A DNA stretch of 5,637 nucleotides from Bifidobacteriaceae bacterium (GCA_031265345.1 JAISCU010000329.1:1-5637), one strand, 5' to 3'. Positions 1-5,402 are shown, numbered from the stretch's first letter. Made by a program: numbers and translations. The notes: generated by a model from the sequence alone, not told the origin.

Positions 1-770
1 AACGTGCCCATCGCCACCAGCACGCCGATCGGCGTGGCCAGCGGGATGCCCATGATCGCCAATGCCATCCCGGCGAACAGGCCGTTGGTGACGCCCACGA
101 TCACGATCCCGCGCGTGTAGCCGGAGAAGGTGGTCCAGGCGGCCTGCCCGGCGGCATCGAGCTTGGCGGCGGTGCCGGAATGGAACTGCCCCAACGTCCA
201 GCGCCAGATCGAAGTGCCGGAATTGATGAAGAAGACCGAGCAGAACAGGGCCAGTACCAGGCCGGTGAGGACCTCCGCCGCCATCCCGAAGCGGTTGATC
301 ACTTCGGTCAGCAGGACCGACGAGTTGCGCTGGATCCACTCCGTCAAGTCGTCCGCGATCTGCCCTATGTCGAAGTCGTCGAACGGGGCGGGCAGGCGCG
401 ACAGCATGTCGTTGATGGCATCGATGCCGTTGATCAGCTCGTCTGTCAGACGCGGGATCTGGTTGGCCACGGACACCCCCACAAAAGTGCCGATTCCGCC
501 GATCACAGCCACCGCCGCGACGAAACCGAGTGCCGTGGCCGCCGCCCGGGGCAACCACTTGATCCGGTCCAAGAGGTTGACCAGCGGTCGCAGCACCGAC
601 GTGATGACGAAGGCGCCGAACAGCGCGACGGCCACGAGTTGCACCTCGGCGACGATCATGACCACCACATACGCCGCCGCCAGCAGCACGAGCAGCCGCC
701 ACGCGTTGCCGGCGGACACTCTCAGCCAGGTCGGGACGCCTCGCGGCTCGACAGTCCGGTTTTCCACCAT
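1..770 (-). CDS. AI-2E / PerM family transporter, N-terminal part (gene continues past left edge)
   Basis: This is a polytopic inner-membrane protein of the AI-2E family transporter group (UPF0118/PerM). Family members are annotated as autoinducer-2 exporters, ion antiporters or permeases of unknown substrate, so no substrate can be assigned. From the ATG at 770, 256 codons are visible and the C-terminus is missing. Two hydrophobic segments lie at about residues 25-61, another at 77-101, then a soluble, acidic stretch at about 102-150 (the periplasmic-type insert usual in this family). Further membrane segments lie at 163-183 and 221-256, the last containing the family-like stretch GYTRG...MGIPLA. 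An in-frame ATG at 815 would add 15 residues. I prefer 770 because it leaves a short N-tail ending in PTWLR before the first helix, and because 815 overlaps a probable tRNA promoter. Neither start has a good ribosome binding site. The family call is firm; the start is uncertain. Confidence 0.88.
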   Translation of the reverse strand, partial: MVENRTVEPRGVPTWLRVSAGNAWRLLVLLAAAYVVVMIVAEVQLVAVALFGAFVITSVLRPLVNLLDRIKWLPRAAATALGFVAAVAVIGGIGTFVGVSVANQIPRLTDELINGIDAINDMLSRLPAPFDDFDIGQIADDLTEWIQRNSSVLLTEVINRFGMAAEVLTGLVLALFCSVFFINSGTSIWRWTLGQFHSGTAAKLDAAGQAAWTTFSGYTRGIVIVGVTNGLFAGMALAIMGIPLATPIGVLVAMGT

Positions 771-814
771 CCCAGTCTGGCCCCACCTGGGCTCCTGGGC
801 GAACAGGCTGGCCA

Positions 815-823
815 TGGTATCTT
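815..823 (+). promoter_or_regulatory. Possible extended -10 promoter of tRNA-Leu
   Basis: TGG followed by TATCTT (818-823) has the form of an extended -10 element (TGN-TANNNT). Transcription would begin around 830, leaving a 5' leader of about 7 nt before the tRNA at 837. No convincing -35 box is seen. It sits on the alternative ATG (815) of the leftward transporter gene. The assignment is inference from consensus only. Confidence 0.35.
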
Positions 824-836
824 GTCTTGGCTACCA

Positions 837-922
837 GTCCGAGTGGCGGAATAGGCAGACGCGCTAGCTTGAGGTGCTAGTGCCCCTAACGGGGCATGGG
901 GGTTCAAGTCCCCCCTCGGACA
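837..922 (+). tRNA. tRNA-Leu (anticodon GAG)
   Basis: This is a complete type II (long variable arm) tRNA cloverleaf that I folded by hand. The acceptor stem GTCCGAG (837-843) pairs with CTCGGAC (915-921), with discriminator A922. The D stem is GCG/CGC (846-848, 860-862). The anticodon stem CTAGC/GCTAG (864-868, 876-880) encloses the loop TTGAGGT, giving anticodon GAG (871-873), which reads CUC and CUU leucine codons. The variable arm TGCCCC-TAAC-GGGGCA (881-896) is a perfect 6-bp hairpin, as expected for leucine tRNAs. The T stem GGGGG/CCCCC (898-902, 910-914) encloses TTCAAGT. CCA is not encoded (CTA follows A922), so the 3' end must be added by nucleotidyltransferase. Every stem pairs perfectly, so it is likely functional. 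Confidence 0.97.
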
Positions 923-967
923 CTATGTGGGACCGGGTTCTGGGCGATGCCCTCAAGCCTGTTTGTG

Positions 968-976
968 TGGTACATT
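968..976 (+). promoter_or_regulatory. Extended -10 promoter for leaderless toxin-antitoxin mRNA
   Basis: TGG-TACATT (968-976) fits the extended -10 form TGN-TANNNT. Seven bases separate it from the GTG at 984, so transcription would start at or next to the start codon and give a leaderless mRNA. No Shine-Dalgarno sequence precedes the GTG, which agrees with this. No clear -35 box is visible, as is common with extended -10 elements. The pair therefore probably has its own promoter rather than relying on read-through from the tRNA. Confidence 0.5.
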
Positions 977-983
977 AATTGGC

Positions 984-1235
984 GTGGAGTGGCGAGTGGC
1001 CGACAAGGCTGTCACCAAACACGGCGTCAGCATCAATGATGCCCGTCACGCGATTAGGCACATCGTGCTCAGCGAGGAATATGCCGAAGGTCCGCGGCGC
1101 AAGCTCGCAGCGCTCGGCTTCGACCGAGACGCCAACCTGGTTGAGCTTGTGGCGACCCTGTTGGACGACGGCGACTGGTTGTTCCACCACTGCGACTACG
1201 CGAAACCGAGCTTTGTGAGGTGGTTGACAAGATGA
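984..1235 (+). CDS. Putative BrnT-like toxin of a type II toxin-antitoxin pair
   Basis: This is a small protein of 83 residues resembling the BrnT-like toxins that actinobacteria carry beside RHH antitoxins. BrnT proteins have a RelE-like RNase fold and are thought to cleave RNA. Visible family features are a start like VEW, KHG at 12-14 followed by a helix with DARHAIRH (19-26), then beta-rich segments FDRDANLVELVATLL and DWLFHHCDYAKPSF, which correspond to the core strands and the usual IHAMPARPKF-like end. The GTG at 984 is chosen because it gives the expected N-terminus and sits 7 nt after an extended -10. A GTG at 927 in the same frame would add 19 residues that look non-coding. The downstream RHH gene overlaps by 4 nt, so the two are co-transcribed and coupled. 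Membership is by pattern recognition, not database search. Toxicity is inferred from gene order and family. Confidence 0.72.
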   Translation: MEWRVADKAVTKHGVSINDARHAIRHIVLSEEYAEGPRRKLAALGFDRDANLVELVATLLDDGDWLFHHCDYAKPSFVRWLTR

Positions 1236-1513
1236 GTGAGGCGAAGGCCTACGGTACGGTCAACGGTGTCCCCGTGACCGACGCCGTCGTGGATGAATGG
1301 AACGAGGAGGTAGAGCGTCGCTTTCCTGCCGATGCGGCAGGCCCTAGGCGCCGTGGCCGTCCTTCTCTCGGCACGGACGGCGTCTCCGCCGTGCTCAGGG
1401 TGCGAATCGACCGCGAGTTGGGCGAGGCGCTGGAGCGTCGTGTCGGGGAGAGCGGCAAGAGCCGTTCTCAAGTCGCGCGCGATGCGCTGCGCGAACACCT
1501 GATGCCCGCCTAG
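1232..1513 (+). CDS. Ribbon-helix-helix (CopG/MetJ-type) antitoxin
   Basis: This 93-residue protein should neutralise the upstream BrnT-like protein and repress the shared promoter as a DNA-binding dimer. The N-terminal ~35 residues are acidic (YGTVNGVPVTD, then DEWNEEVERR), as in actinobacterial antitoxins whose N-part contacts the toxin. A basic linker RRRGRPSLG (39-47) follows. An RHH fold covers about 52-91: a strand VLRVRID (54-60), helix ELGEALERRVGES, then a KSRSQVARDALREHL helix. The start at ATG 1232 overlaps the toxin stop as ATGA. GTGAGG at 1215-1220 is a plausible though distant ribosome binding site. A GTG at 1220 would add four residues and lacks a site of its own. The toxin-first order is less common than antitoxin-first for type II pairs, but it is the BrnT/BrnA order. 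Confidence 0.78.
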   Translation: MSEAKAYGTVNGVPVTDAVVDEWNEEVERRFPADAAGPRRRGRPSLGTDGVSAVLRVRIDRELGEALERRVGESGKSRSQVARDALREHLMPA

Positions 1514-1517
1514 GTCG

Positions 1518-1532
1518 GCCGGGGCTCCCGGC
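1518..1532 (+). terminator. Short GC hairpin after the antitoxin stop, possible terminator
   Basis: GCCGGG (1518-1523) and CCCGGC (1527-1532) form a perfect 6-bp stem with a 3-nt loop, four bases past the antitoxin stop. No T-run follows, so it is at best an actinobacterial-type U-less terminator or an RNA-stabilising hairpin. In GC-rich DNA such stems also arise by chance. The whole gap to the convergent S4 gene is 80 bp and holds nothing else I can identify. Confidence 0.25.
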
Positions 1533-1593
1533 GTCGCCATCGGGCTGAGAGGGTCCGCCTGGCGGCACAACTTGGACGATGCCGCGCGGCGGG

Positions 1594-1971
1594 TCAACGC
1601 GACGAGCGGCCCCGCAGCCGGTCGAGTTGGCGGCGTTCGGCCTTGGTGGGGCGCCCGCTGCCGCGCTCGCGGATCGCCACCGGCACCGCGAGCGCCTCGC
1701 GGCGGGGCGGGGGCGGCGGGGAGTGATCCTCATAGGCTTCGGCCGCCAATGGCGCGCCAACCCGCTTGGTCAGCGGCGTGACCACGACCACGATGCGTTC
1801 GCGGGGACCGCCCCGGACGTGGACCTCGTCGCCGGGGCCGACCAACTGGGACGGCTTGGCCTTGTCGCCCCGCACACGCACATGACCGGCCTTGCAAGCG
1901 GCGGACGCCAACGAGCGCGACTTGAACAGCCTGACCGCCCACAGCCACGAATCGACCCGCACTTTGTCCAC
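1594..1971 (-). CDS. S4-domain RNA-binding protein, Hsp15-like
   Basis: This 125-residue S4-domain protein belongs to the heat-shock protein 15 (HslR) / RqcP group. In other bacteria these proteins bind stalled 50S subunits carrying peptidyl-tRNA and assist ribosome rescue. The S4 motif covers about residues 4-55: RVDSWLWAVRLFKSRSLA (5-22), then ACKAGHVRVRG and the GPGDEV turn (45-50). After a proline run (85-89), the basic tail carries GRPTKAERRQLDRLRG (106-121), a C-terminal signature of the Hsp15 family. The GTG at 1971 gives the usual short lead-in MDKVRVD; a GTG three codons later is possible. No strong ribosome binding site is seen. The gene is divergent from proC (74 bp between starts) and convergent with the antitoxin. 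The family is secure, but the exact cellular role (Hsp15 versus RqcP-like) cannot be decided from sequence alone. Confidence 0.88.
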   Translation of the reverse strand: MDKVRVDSWLWAVRLFKSRSLASAACKAGHVRVRGDKAKPSQLVGPGDEVHVRGGPRERIVVVVTPLTKRVGAPLAAEAYEDHSPPPPPRREALAVPVAIRERGSGRPTKAERRQLDRLRGRSSR

Positions 1972-2033
1972 GCGAACTATTCCACCATGGAGCGCGCACG
2001 GCCACCCAGTCGGCGCACCGTCGAGGCGCGCTC

Positions 2034-2039
2034 TACCCT
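2034..2039 (+). promoter_or_regulatory. proC: -10 element for leaderless proC mRNA
   Basis: TACCCT (TANNNT form) ends exactly 6 bases before the ATG at 2046, so the predicted transcription start is the A of the start codon. The six intervening bases are AGGAGG, a perfect Shine-Dalgarno core, but it touches the ATG with no spacing and could not guide initiation there in the usual way. No -35 consensus is visible. Confidence 0.42.
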
Positions 2040-2045
2040 AGGAGG

Positions 2046-2852
2046 ATGAAGATTGGTTTCATCGGTGCTGGCAACATGGCCGGCGCCATCATCGAAGGCA
2101 TTGTCGCCAGCGGCCTGATCGGCCCCGACCAGATCTGCGCCCACGATCCGAATGCCAGCAAGATCAAAGCCCTCGCCAAGACGACCGGAATCGAAGCCTT
2201 CGTCGGCAACGAAGAGGTGGTGGCGGCATCGGACATGGTGGTCCTGGCCGTCAAACCGCAATACCTGCCGGGTGTGCTCGAGCAGGTCGGCGGCCAGATC
2301 GTGGCCAAGGAACCGCTGGTGGTGTCGATCGCCGCGGGCGTGACGTTGAAACACCTGGACGGCTGGCTGGGGCCCAACGTGCCGGTGGTGCGCGTGATGC
2401 CGAACATCAACGCCACGGTCGGCCAGGGCATGGCGGCGGTCGCCGGAAACGCCGTGGCGACCGACTCGCAGATCGAATCGGTGGTGCAACTGTTCGCCGC
2501 CGTGGGGCGTGCGATCAAGTTGGAGGAACGCCTGTTCCCGGCCTTCACGGCCGTGGCCGGCTCGTCCCCGGCCTGGGTGTTCCTGTTCGTGGACGCCCTC
2601 GCGCGCGGCGCGCTGGCGGCGGGCATGACCAAGCAGGAGGCGCGCGATGCCGCCACCCAGGCCGTGCTCGGATCGGCGGCGTTGCTCCAACAGACCGGCG
2701 AGCACCCGTGGCAGTTGATAGACAAAGTGTCGTCGCCGGGCGGCACGACCGTGGTCGGCATGAACGTGCTCGAGGATCGCGGCTTCTCGGCGGCGGTCGT
2801 GGCGGCCGTGGCGGCGACCATCAAGCGGGACGCGGAACTGGGCGACCGATAG
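2046..2852 (+). CDS. proC: Pyrroline-5-carboxylate reductase
   Basis: This cytoplasmic enzyme reduces 1-pyrroline-5-carboxylate to L-proline with NAD(P)H, the last step of proline synthesis. At 268 residues it is the usual length. The N-terminal Rossmann fold starts at residue 1 with GFIGAGNMA (4-12), and AVKPQ (68-72) and VVSIAAGV (92-99) follow. RVMPNINA (116-123) occupies the place of the family's RVMPNTPA. The C-terminal all-helical dimerisation domain carries AGSSPAWVF (171-179), the equivalent of SGSGPAY, and the family signature SSPGGTTVVGMNVLE (229-243). The ATG at 2046 must be right because the Rossmann motif needs it. The gene stands alone: it is divergent from the S4 gene and convergent with the EEP gene 13 bp after its stop. 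No proA or proB is present in the window. Confidence 0.96.
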   Translation: MKIGFIGAGNMAGAIIEGIVASGLIGPDQICAHDPNASKIKALAKTTGIEAFVGNEEVVAASDMVVLAVKPQYLPGVLEQVGGQIVAKEPLVVSIAAGVTLKHLDGWLGPNVPVVRVMPNINATVGQGMAAVAGNAVATDSQIESVVQLFAAVGRAIKLEERLFPAFTAVAGSSPAWVFLFVDALARGALAAGMTKQEARDAATQAVLGSAALLQQTGEHPWQLIDKVSSPGGTTVVGMNVLEDRGFSAAVVAAVAATIKRDAELGDR

Positions 2853-2865
2853 GGCGCCCCGCCAA

Positions 2866-3906
2866 CTACGACCCCAGCACCACGCTCAGCTTGACCGGGT
2901 TGTGATCGGAGAACTCGAACTTCTGATCGATTGTTTGGACTTCCGTGACCTCGACGTTCGGCGAGGTGACAAAGCCGTCGATGCCGAACAACTGGTTCTC
3001 GCCGTTCCAGGGGCTGTCGTTGAGGCGGGAAGTCGGGACGGCGGCATCGTGCGCCACCTGCCACCCCTCCGGGAAGACGGACGCGTCGAAGTCGCCGGGC
3101 ACCCAGTTGGTCGAGACCTTGGGATAACTGACCCCGGGGAAGGACTGGTTGAAGTCGCCGCCCGCGATCACGTAGTTGCCCTTGGCGTACTCGTCCTGCA
3201 TCAGCTTGACCAGCTGGGCCATCTGCTCGGCCCGGCCGGCGCCGTCCTCGTAGGCCTCCAGGTGGAGGTTGACCAGCACCAGGTCCTTGCCGCCCTCGAC
3301 GGCGACCCGCTCCACCAGCAGGCAGCGCTTGAGGTTGAACAGGCGGACGGGCCATTTGAACGGCACCGGCAGGGCGATCCGCCGCGCCTGGTCCGCCTCC
3401 AGCGCGCTGACCGTCACCAGGCCGGAGTTGACTTTGCCGATGGGCGGCCAGGGGTAGGGCGTGAACATCGACTTGAAATTGAGCGCGTAGGCCCCCGTCC
3501 CGCCCAAGGCCGCCTCGACGCGCGCGACCTCGTCAATGCCGAAGGACCGGTGGGAGTCGGAATCGACCTCCTGGAGGAAATACACGTCGGCGGGGTTCGC
3601 CTCCAGGGTCGCGACGATCCCGTCGAGGTTGGCCTCGACATCGGCCTTGTCCGGCGGGCGCACCATGTCGCCGCCGTCCATGAAGAAGTCCTGGTCCTTG
3701 CCGAGCCCCGCGTAGCCGAGGTTGAAGCTCAGGAGGGTCAGTTCGCTGCCCGGCGCCGGTTGCGGGGAAGTCGCCTTGCCCTCGATGTCGAGCGCCTCGC
3801 TCGCCTTGGGTTTGTATTCGGTGACACTGGCGACCGCGAAGAAGCCCACCACGACCAGAACCAGGACCAGGACGAGCGTGCCGATGACCTTGAATAACCT
3901 GCGCAT
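2866..3906 (-). CDS. Membrane-anchored endonuclease/exonuclease/phosphatase (EEP) family protein
   Basis: This is a 346-residue predicted metal-dependent phosphodiesterase or nuclease of the EEP (DNase I-like) superfamily. Residues 1-6 are basic (MRRLFK) and 7-28 form one hydrophobic helix without a clear cleavage site, so the catalytic domain is probably anchored outside the membrane. Catalytic motifs appear in the family order: SFNLG (60-64, Asn62), LQEVD (111-115, metal ligand Glu113), SGL (161-163), NLHLE (213-217, His215), GGDFN (249-253, Asp251 and Asn253), GIDGF (308-312) and SDHNP (333-337, catalytic Asp334-His335). All expected residues are present, so it should be active. The substrate (nucleic acid, inositol phosphate or phospholipid) cannot be told. 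The ATG at 3906 is preferred over a TTG at 3927, which would overlap the divergent gene. No Shine-Dalgarno is seen, and a -10-like TAGACT 7 nt upstream suggests leaderless translation. Confidence 0.9.
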   Translation of the reverse strand: MRRLFKVIGTLVLVLVLVVVGFFAVASVTEYKPKASEALDIEGKATSPQPAPGSELTLLSFNLGYAGLGKDQDFFMDGGDMVRPPDKADVEANLDGIVATLEANPADVYFLQEVDSDSHRSFGIDEVARVEAALGGTGAYALNFKSMFTPYPWPPIGKVNSGLVTVSALEADQARRIALPVPFKWPVRLFNLKRCLLVERVAVEGGKDLVLVNLHLEAYEDGAGRAEQMAQLVKLMQDEYAKGNYVIAGGDFNQSFPGVSYPKVSTNWVPGDFDASVFPEGWQVAHDAAVPTSRLNDSPWNGENQLFGIDGFVTSPNVEVTEVQTIDQKFEFSDHNPVKLSVVLGS

Positions 3907-3911
3907 AGGAT
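3906..3911 (+). promoter_or_regulatory. -10 element for leaderless phosphatase-Nudix operon
   Basis: TAGGAT fits TANNNT and ends 7 bases before the ATG at 3919, placing the transcription start at or beside the start codon. Its first base is the A of the divergent gene's ATG read on the other strand. No ribosome binding site precedes the ATG. No clear -35 box or TGN extension is seen, so the call rests on spacing and on the mirror-image match on the other strand. Confidence 0.42.
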
Positions 3912-3913
3912 CG

Positions 3914-3919
3914 AGTCTA
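3914..3919 (-). promoter_or_regulatory. -10 element for leaderless EEP gene
   Basis: Read on the minus strand this is TAGACT, 7 bases before the ATG at 3906, the same geometry as the rightward element. It overlaps the first base of the phosphatase ATG. Together the two form the imperfect palindrome CATAG-GA-TCGA-GT-CTATG (3904-3921, 14 of 18 positions symmetric). Only one RNA polymerase could sit here at a time. Confidence 0.42.
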
Positions 3920-4416
3920 TGGCCCAAGCTCCTTTCTCGATTCAGACCGTCTGCACTGGCAACATTTGCCGGTCACCGATGGCCGCCGCTGTCTTGGCTT
4001 CCTTCTTGGACGATGCCGCTCTGTCGGGTTTGACACGCGTCGGATCGTCCGGCGTCTCGGGGGAGGAGACAGGCAATCGGATCGACCGGCGGGCGGCGCG
4101 GGCGCTGCGGCGGCGCGGCTACCTGCCGGACGCGGACCACCGGGCCCACCGCATCACCCGCGACGAGTTGGAGACCACGGACTTGATCCTGCCCGCGACC
4201 TTCGGCCATTACCGTTCTCTGATTGGTCGAGGCGCTTCGCCTGATCGGGTGCGGATGATGCGGGAGTTCGATCCGGCGGTGGCCGGGTTGGCGCCGGGGT
4301 TCGAACTCGACATCGAGGACCCTTGGTACGGCTCCGACGAGGATTTCGAATCGGCCTTGACCCAGATCGAGGCGGCGGCGCCGGGGGTGGTGGATTATGT
4401 CCGCGAACTCGTCTGA
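3919..4416 (+). CDS. Low-molecular-weight protein tyrosine phosphatase
   Basis: This 165-residue cytoplasmic phosphatase belongs to the LMW-PTP / arsenate-reductase-like fold, whose members remove phosphate from tyrosine through a cysteinyl-phosphate intermediate. The P-loop VCTGNICRSP spans 11-20, with nucleophile Cys12 and Arg18 (CX5R) and a second Cys17. The general acid is Asp134 in EDPWYG (133-138), the equivalent of the family DPYYG loop. Length and the tail (DFESALTQIEAAAPGVVDYVREL) are normal. The region after the middle strand reads LILPATFGHYRSL (89-101), where many relatives have an A[ML][DT]-type segment. The ATG at 3919 places the P-loop at the usual distance. The last 20 bp overlap the downstream Nudix gene, indicating an operon with coupled translation. 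Secreted mycobacterial PtpA is a relative, but no signal peptide is seen here. The targets are unknown. Confidence 0.93.
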   Translation: MAQAPFSIQTVCTGNICRSPMAAAVLASFLDDAALSGLTRVGSSGVSGEETGNRIDRRAARALRRRGYLPDADHRAHRITRDELETTDLILPATFGHYRSLIGRGASPDRVRMMREFDPAVAGLAPGFELDIEDPWYGSDEDFESALTQIEAAAPGVVDYVRELV

Positions 4417-5401
4417 GGACGCCGGGCCGACGCCGGCTTGGTCCGCGCCGCCCGGATCACGCGATGGGCCGCCGCCCCCGCCGGTCGGCCCGCGCGACCC
4501 CGCCGACCACTGGCACGATTGTCGTTGCGGCGGTCGGCACTGGGGGTTGGAGGGCGCCGCTGGACTGCTGGTTAGCCGCGGGGACGAGGTCCTGCTCCAA
4601 TTGCGCGCTCCGCGGTCGCATCATGGCGGCACCTGGGGCTTGCCGGGCGGGGCGCGCCAGGCCGGGGAACGGCCACTGGCGGCAGCGTTGCGCGAGGGCC
4701 GCGAGGAGGCAGGACTCGATGTCGCTCAGTTGGCTCCCACCTGGTGGTCCATCGCCGACCACGGCGACTGGTCCTACACCACTTTCGCCGTCGGGGTCAG
4801 CTGCGGCCTCGCTGACGACATCACTGGAGAGGCTGGCGCCGAGGGCGCTGGCGGAGTGCTGGTCGAAGAGCCCAACTGGGAGACCAGCGCCCTGGCCTGG
4901 GTGCCGAAAGCGGAGGTGGGCCGCTACGACCTCCATCCGGGCCTGGCGGCGGCGTGGCCCACCCTCGAGCCTTTGATCGGCCAGCGGGCGCGTCTGATCG
5001 TGGACGCCGCCAACGTGGTGGGCTCGCGTCCGGACGGCTGGTGGCGCGACCGCGCCGGGGCGGCCATCCGCCTGCGCGACCGATTGGAGCCCTTGGCCGC
5101 CGCCGGCCTGGCGAACATCTGGTCCGAGGCTCCCAACGGGTGGTTCCCGGAAGTGACGATGGTGGTGGAAGGCCAGGCGCGCGGCATCGGGCAAGGTCGA
5201 GACGTGCGGGTGGTGGACGCGCCGGGTGAGGGGGACGACCAGATCGTGGCGACCGCGCGCCAGGCGGTCCGAACCGCCCCCGGCCCGGTCCTGGTGGCCA
5301 CCGCCGACAAGGGGCTCATAACCAGAATCCGAGCCGTCGGCGCCCTCCCCCTGAGGGGACGGTACCTTTTCATGCTCACCGAGCCCGATTCCGAGAGCTA
5401 A
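4397..5401 (+). CDS. Nudix hydrolase fused to a NYN/PIN-like nuclease domain
   Basis: This is a 334-residue two-domain protein. After a disordered, proline-rich N-terminus (1-35) comes H38-W-H40-D-C42-R-C44-GGRHWG, a CxC/His cluster that could hold zinc. The Nudix fold runs to about residue 192. Its box is complete in the acidic positions: G85-x5-E91-x7-R99-E100-G-R-E103-E104-A-G106-L107, although position 101 is Gly where a bulky hydrophobic residue is usual. Nudix enzymes hydrolyse nucleoside diphosphates linked to other groups. Residues 199-327 resemble YacP-type NYN/PIN ribonucleases: LIVDAANVVG (Asp203, Asn206), VVEG (Glu258), GEGDDQIV (Asp280, Asp281) and ATADKGL (Asp304), an acidic set in the expected order. 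ATG 4397 has GGGGGTGG 6 nt upstream and overlaps the phosphatase by 20 bp. The Nudix call is firm, the nuclease-like call moderately so. Neither substrate is known. Confidence 0.87.
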   Translation: MSANSSEDAGPTPAWSAPPGSRDGPPPPPVGPRDPADHWHDCRCGGRHWGLEGAAGLLVSRGDEVLLQLRAPRSHHGGTWGLPGGARQAGERPLAAALREGREEAGLDVAQLAPTWWSIADHGDWSYTTFAVGVSCGLADDITGEAGAEGAGGVLVEEPNWETSALAWVPKAEVGRYDLHPGLAAAWPTLEPLIGQRARLIVDAANVVGSRPDGWWRDRAGAAIRLRDRLEPLAAAGLANIWSEAPNGWFPEVTMVVEGQARGIGQGRDVRVVDAPGEGDDQIVATARQAVRTAPGPVLVATADKGLITRIRAVGALPLRGRYLFMLTEPDSES

Positions 5402-5402
5402 A

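Noticed and set aside
130..867. Two rightward open frames of 245 and 224 codons opposite the transporter gene
   Set aside because: Antisense to a clear AI-2E-family membrane protein and running into the tRNA. No motif or ribosome binding site.
900..922. tRNA-Leu 3' end as an attachment site for an integrated island
   Set aside because: No second copy of the T-arm/acceptor sequence and no integrase were seen in the window, so no att pair can be called.
1555..1565. CCGCC-T-GGCGG mini-palindrome before the S4 gene's stop
   Set aside because: With a realistic 3-nt loop only four base pairs remain. Expected by chance in such GC-rich DNA.
2852..2860. GGGCGCCC palindrome between the proC and EEP stops as a bidirectional terminator
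   Set aside because: It has no loop and no T-run, and the gap is only 13 bp. A self-complementary GC 8-mer is not a hairpin terminator.
2033..3355. 440-codon leftward open frame across proC and the EEP gene
   Set aside because: It is antisense to proC and in a wrong frame of the EEP gene. The translation is arginine/alanine/proline-rich with no family features, while both genes it crosses have clear motifs. This is a typical high-GC shadow.
2902..3897. 331-codon rightward open frame opposite the EEP gene
   Set aside because: The minus strand carries every EEP catalytic motif. This frame is its antisense, with compositionally biased, repetitive-looking sequence.
4457..5194. 245-codon leftward open frame opposite the Nudix-nuclease gene
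   Set aside because: Antisense shadow of a gene with an intact Nudix box. No recognisable family.
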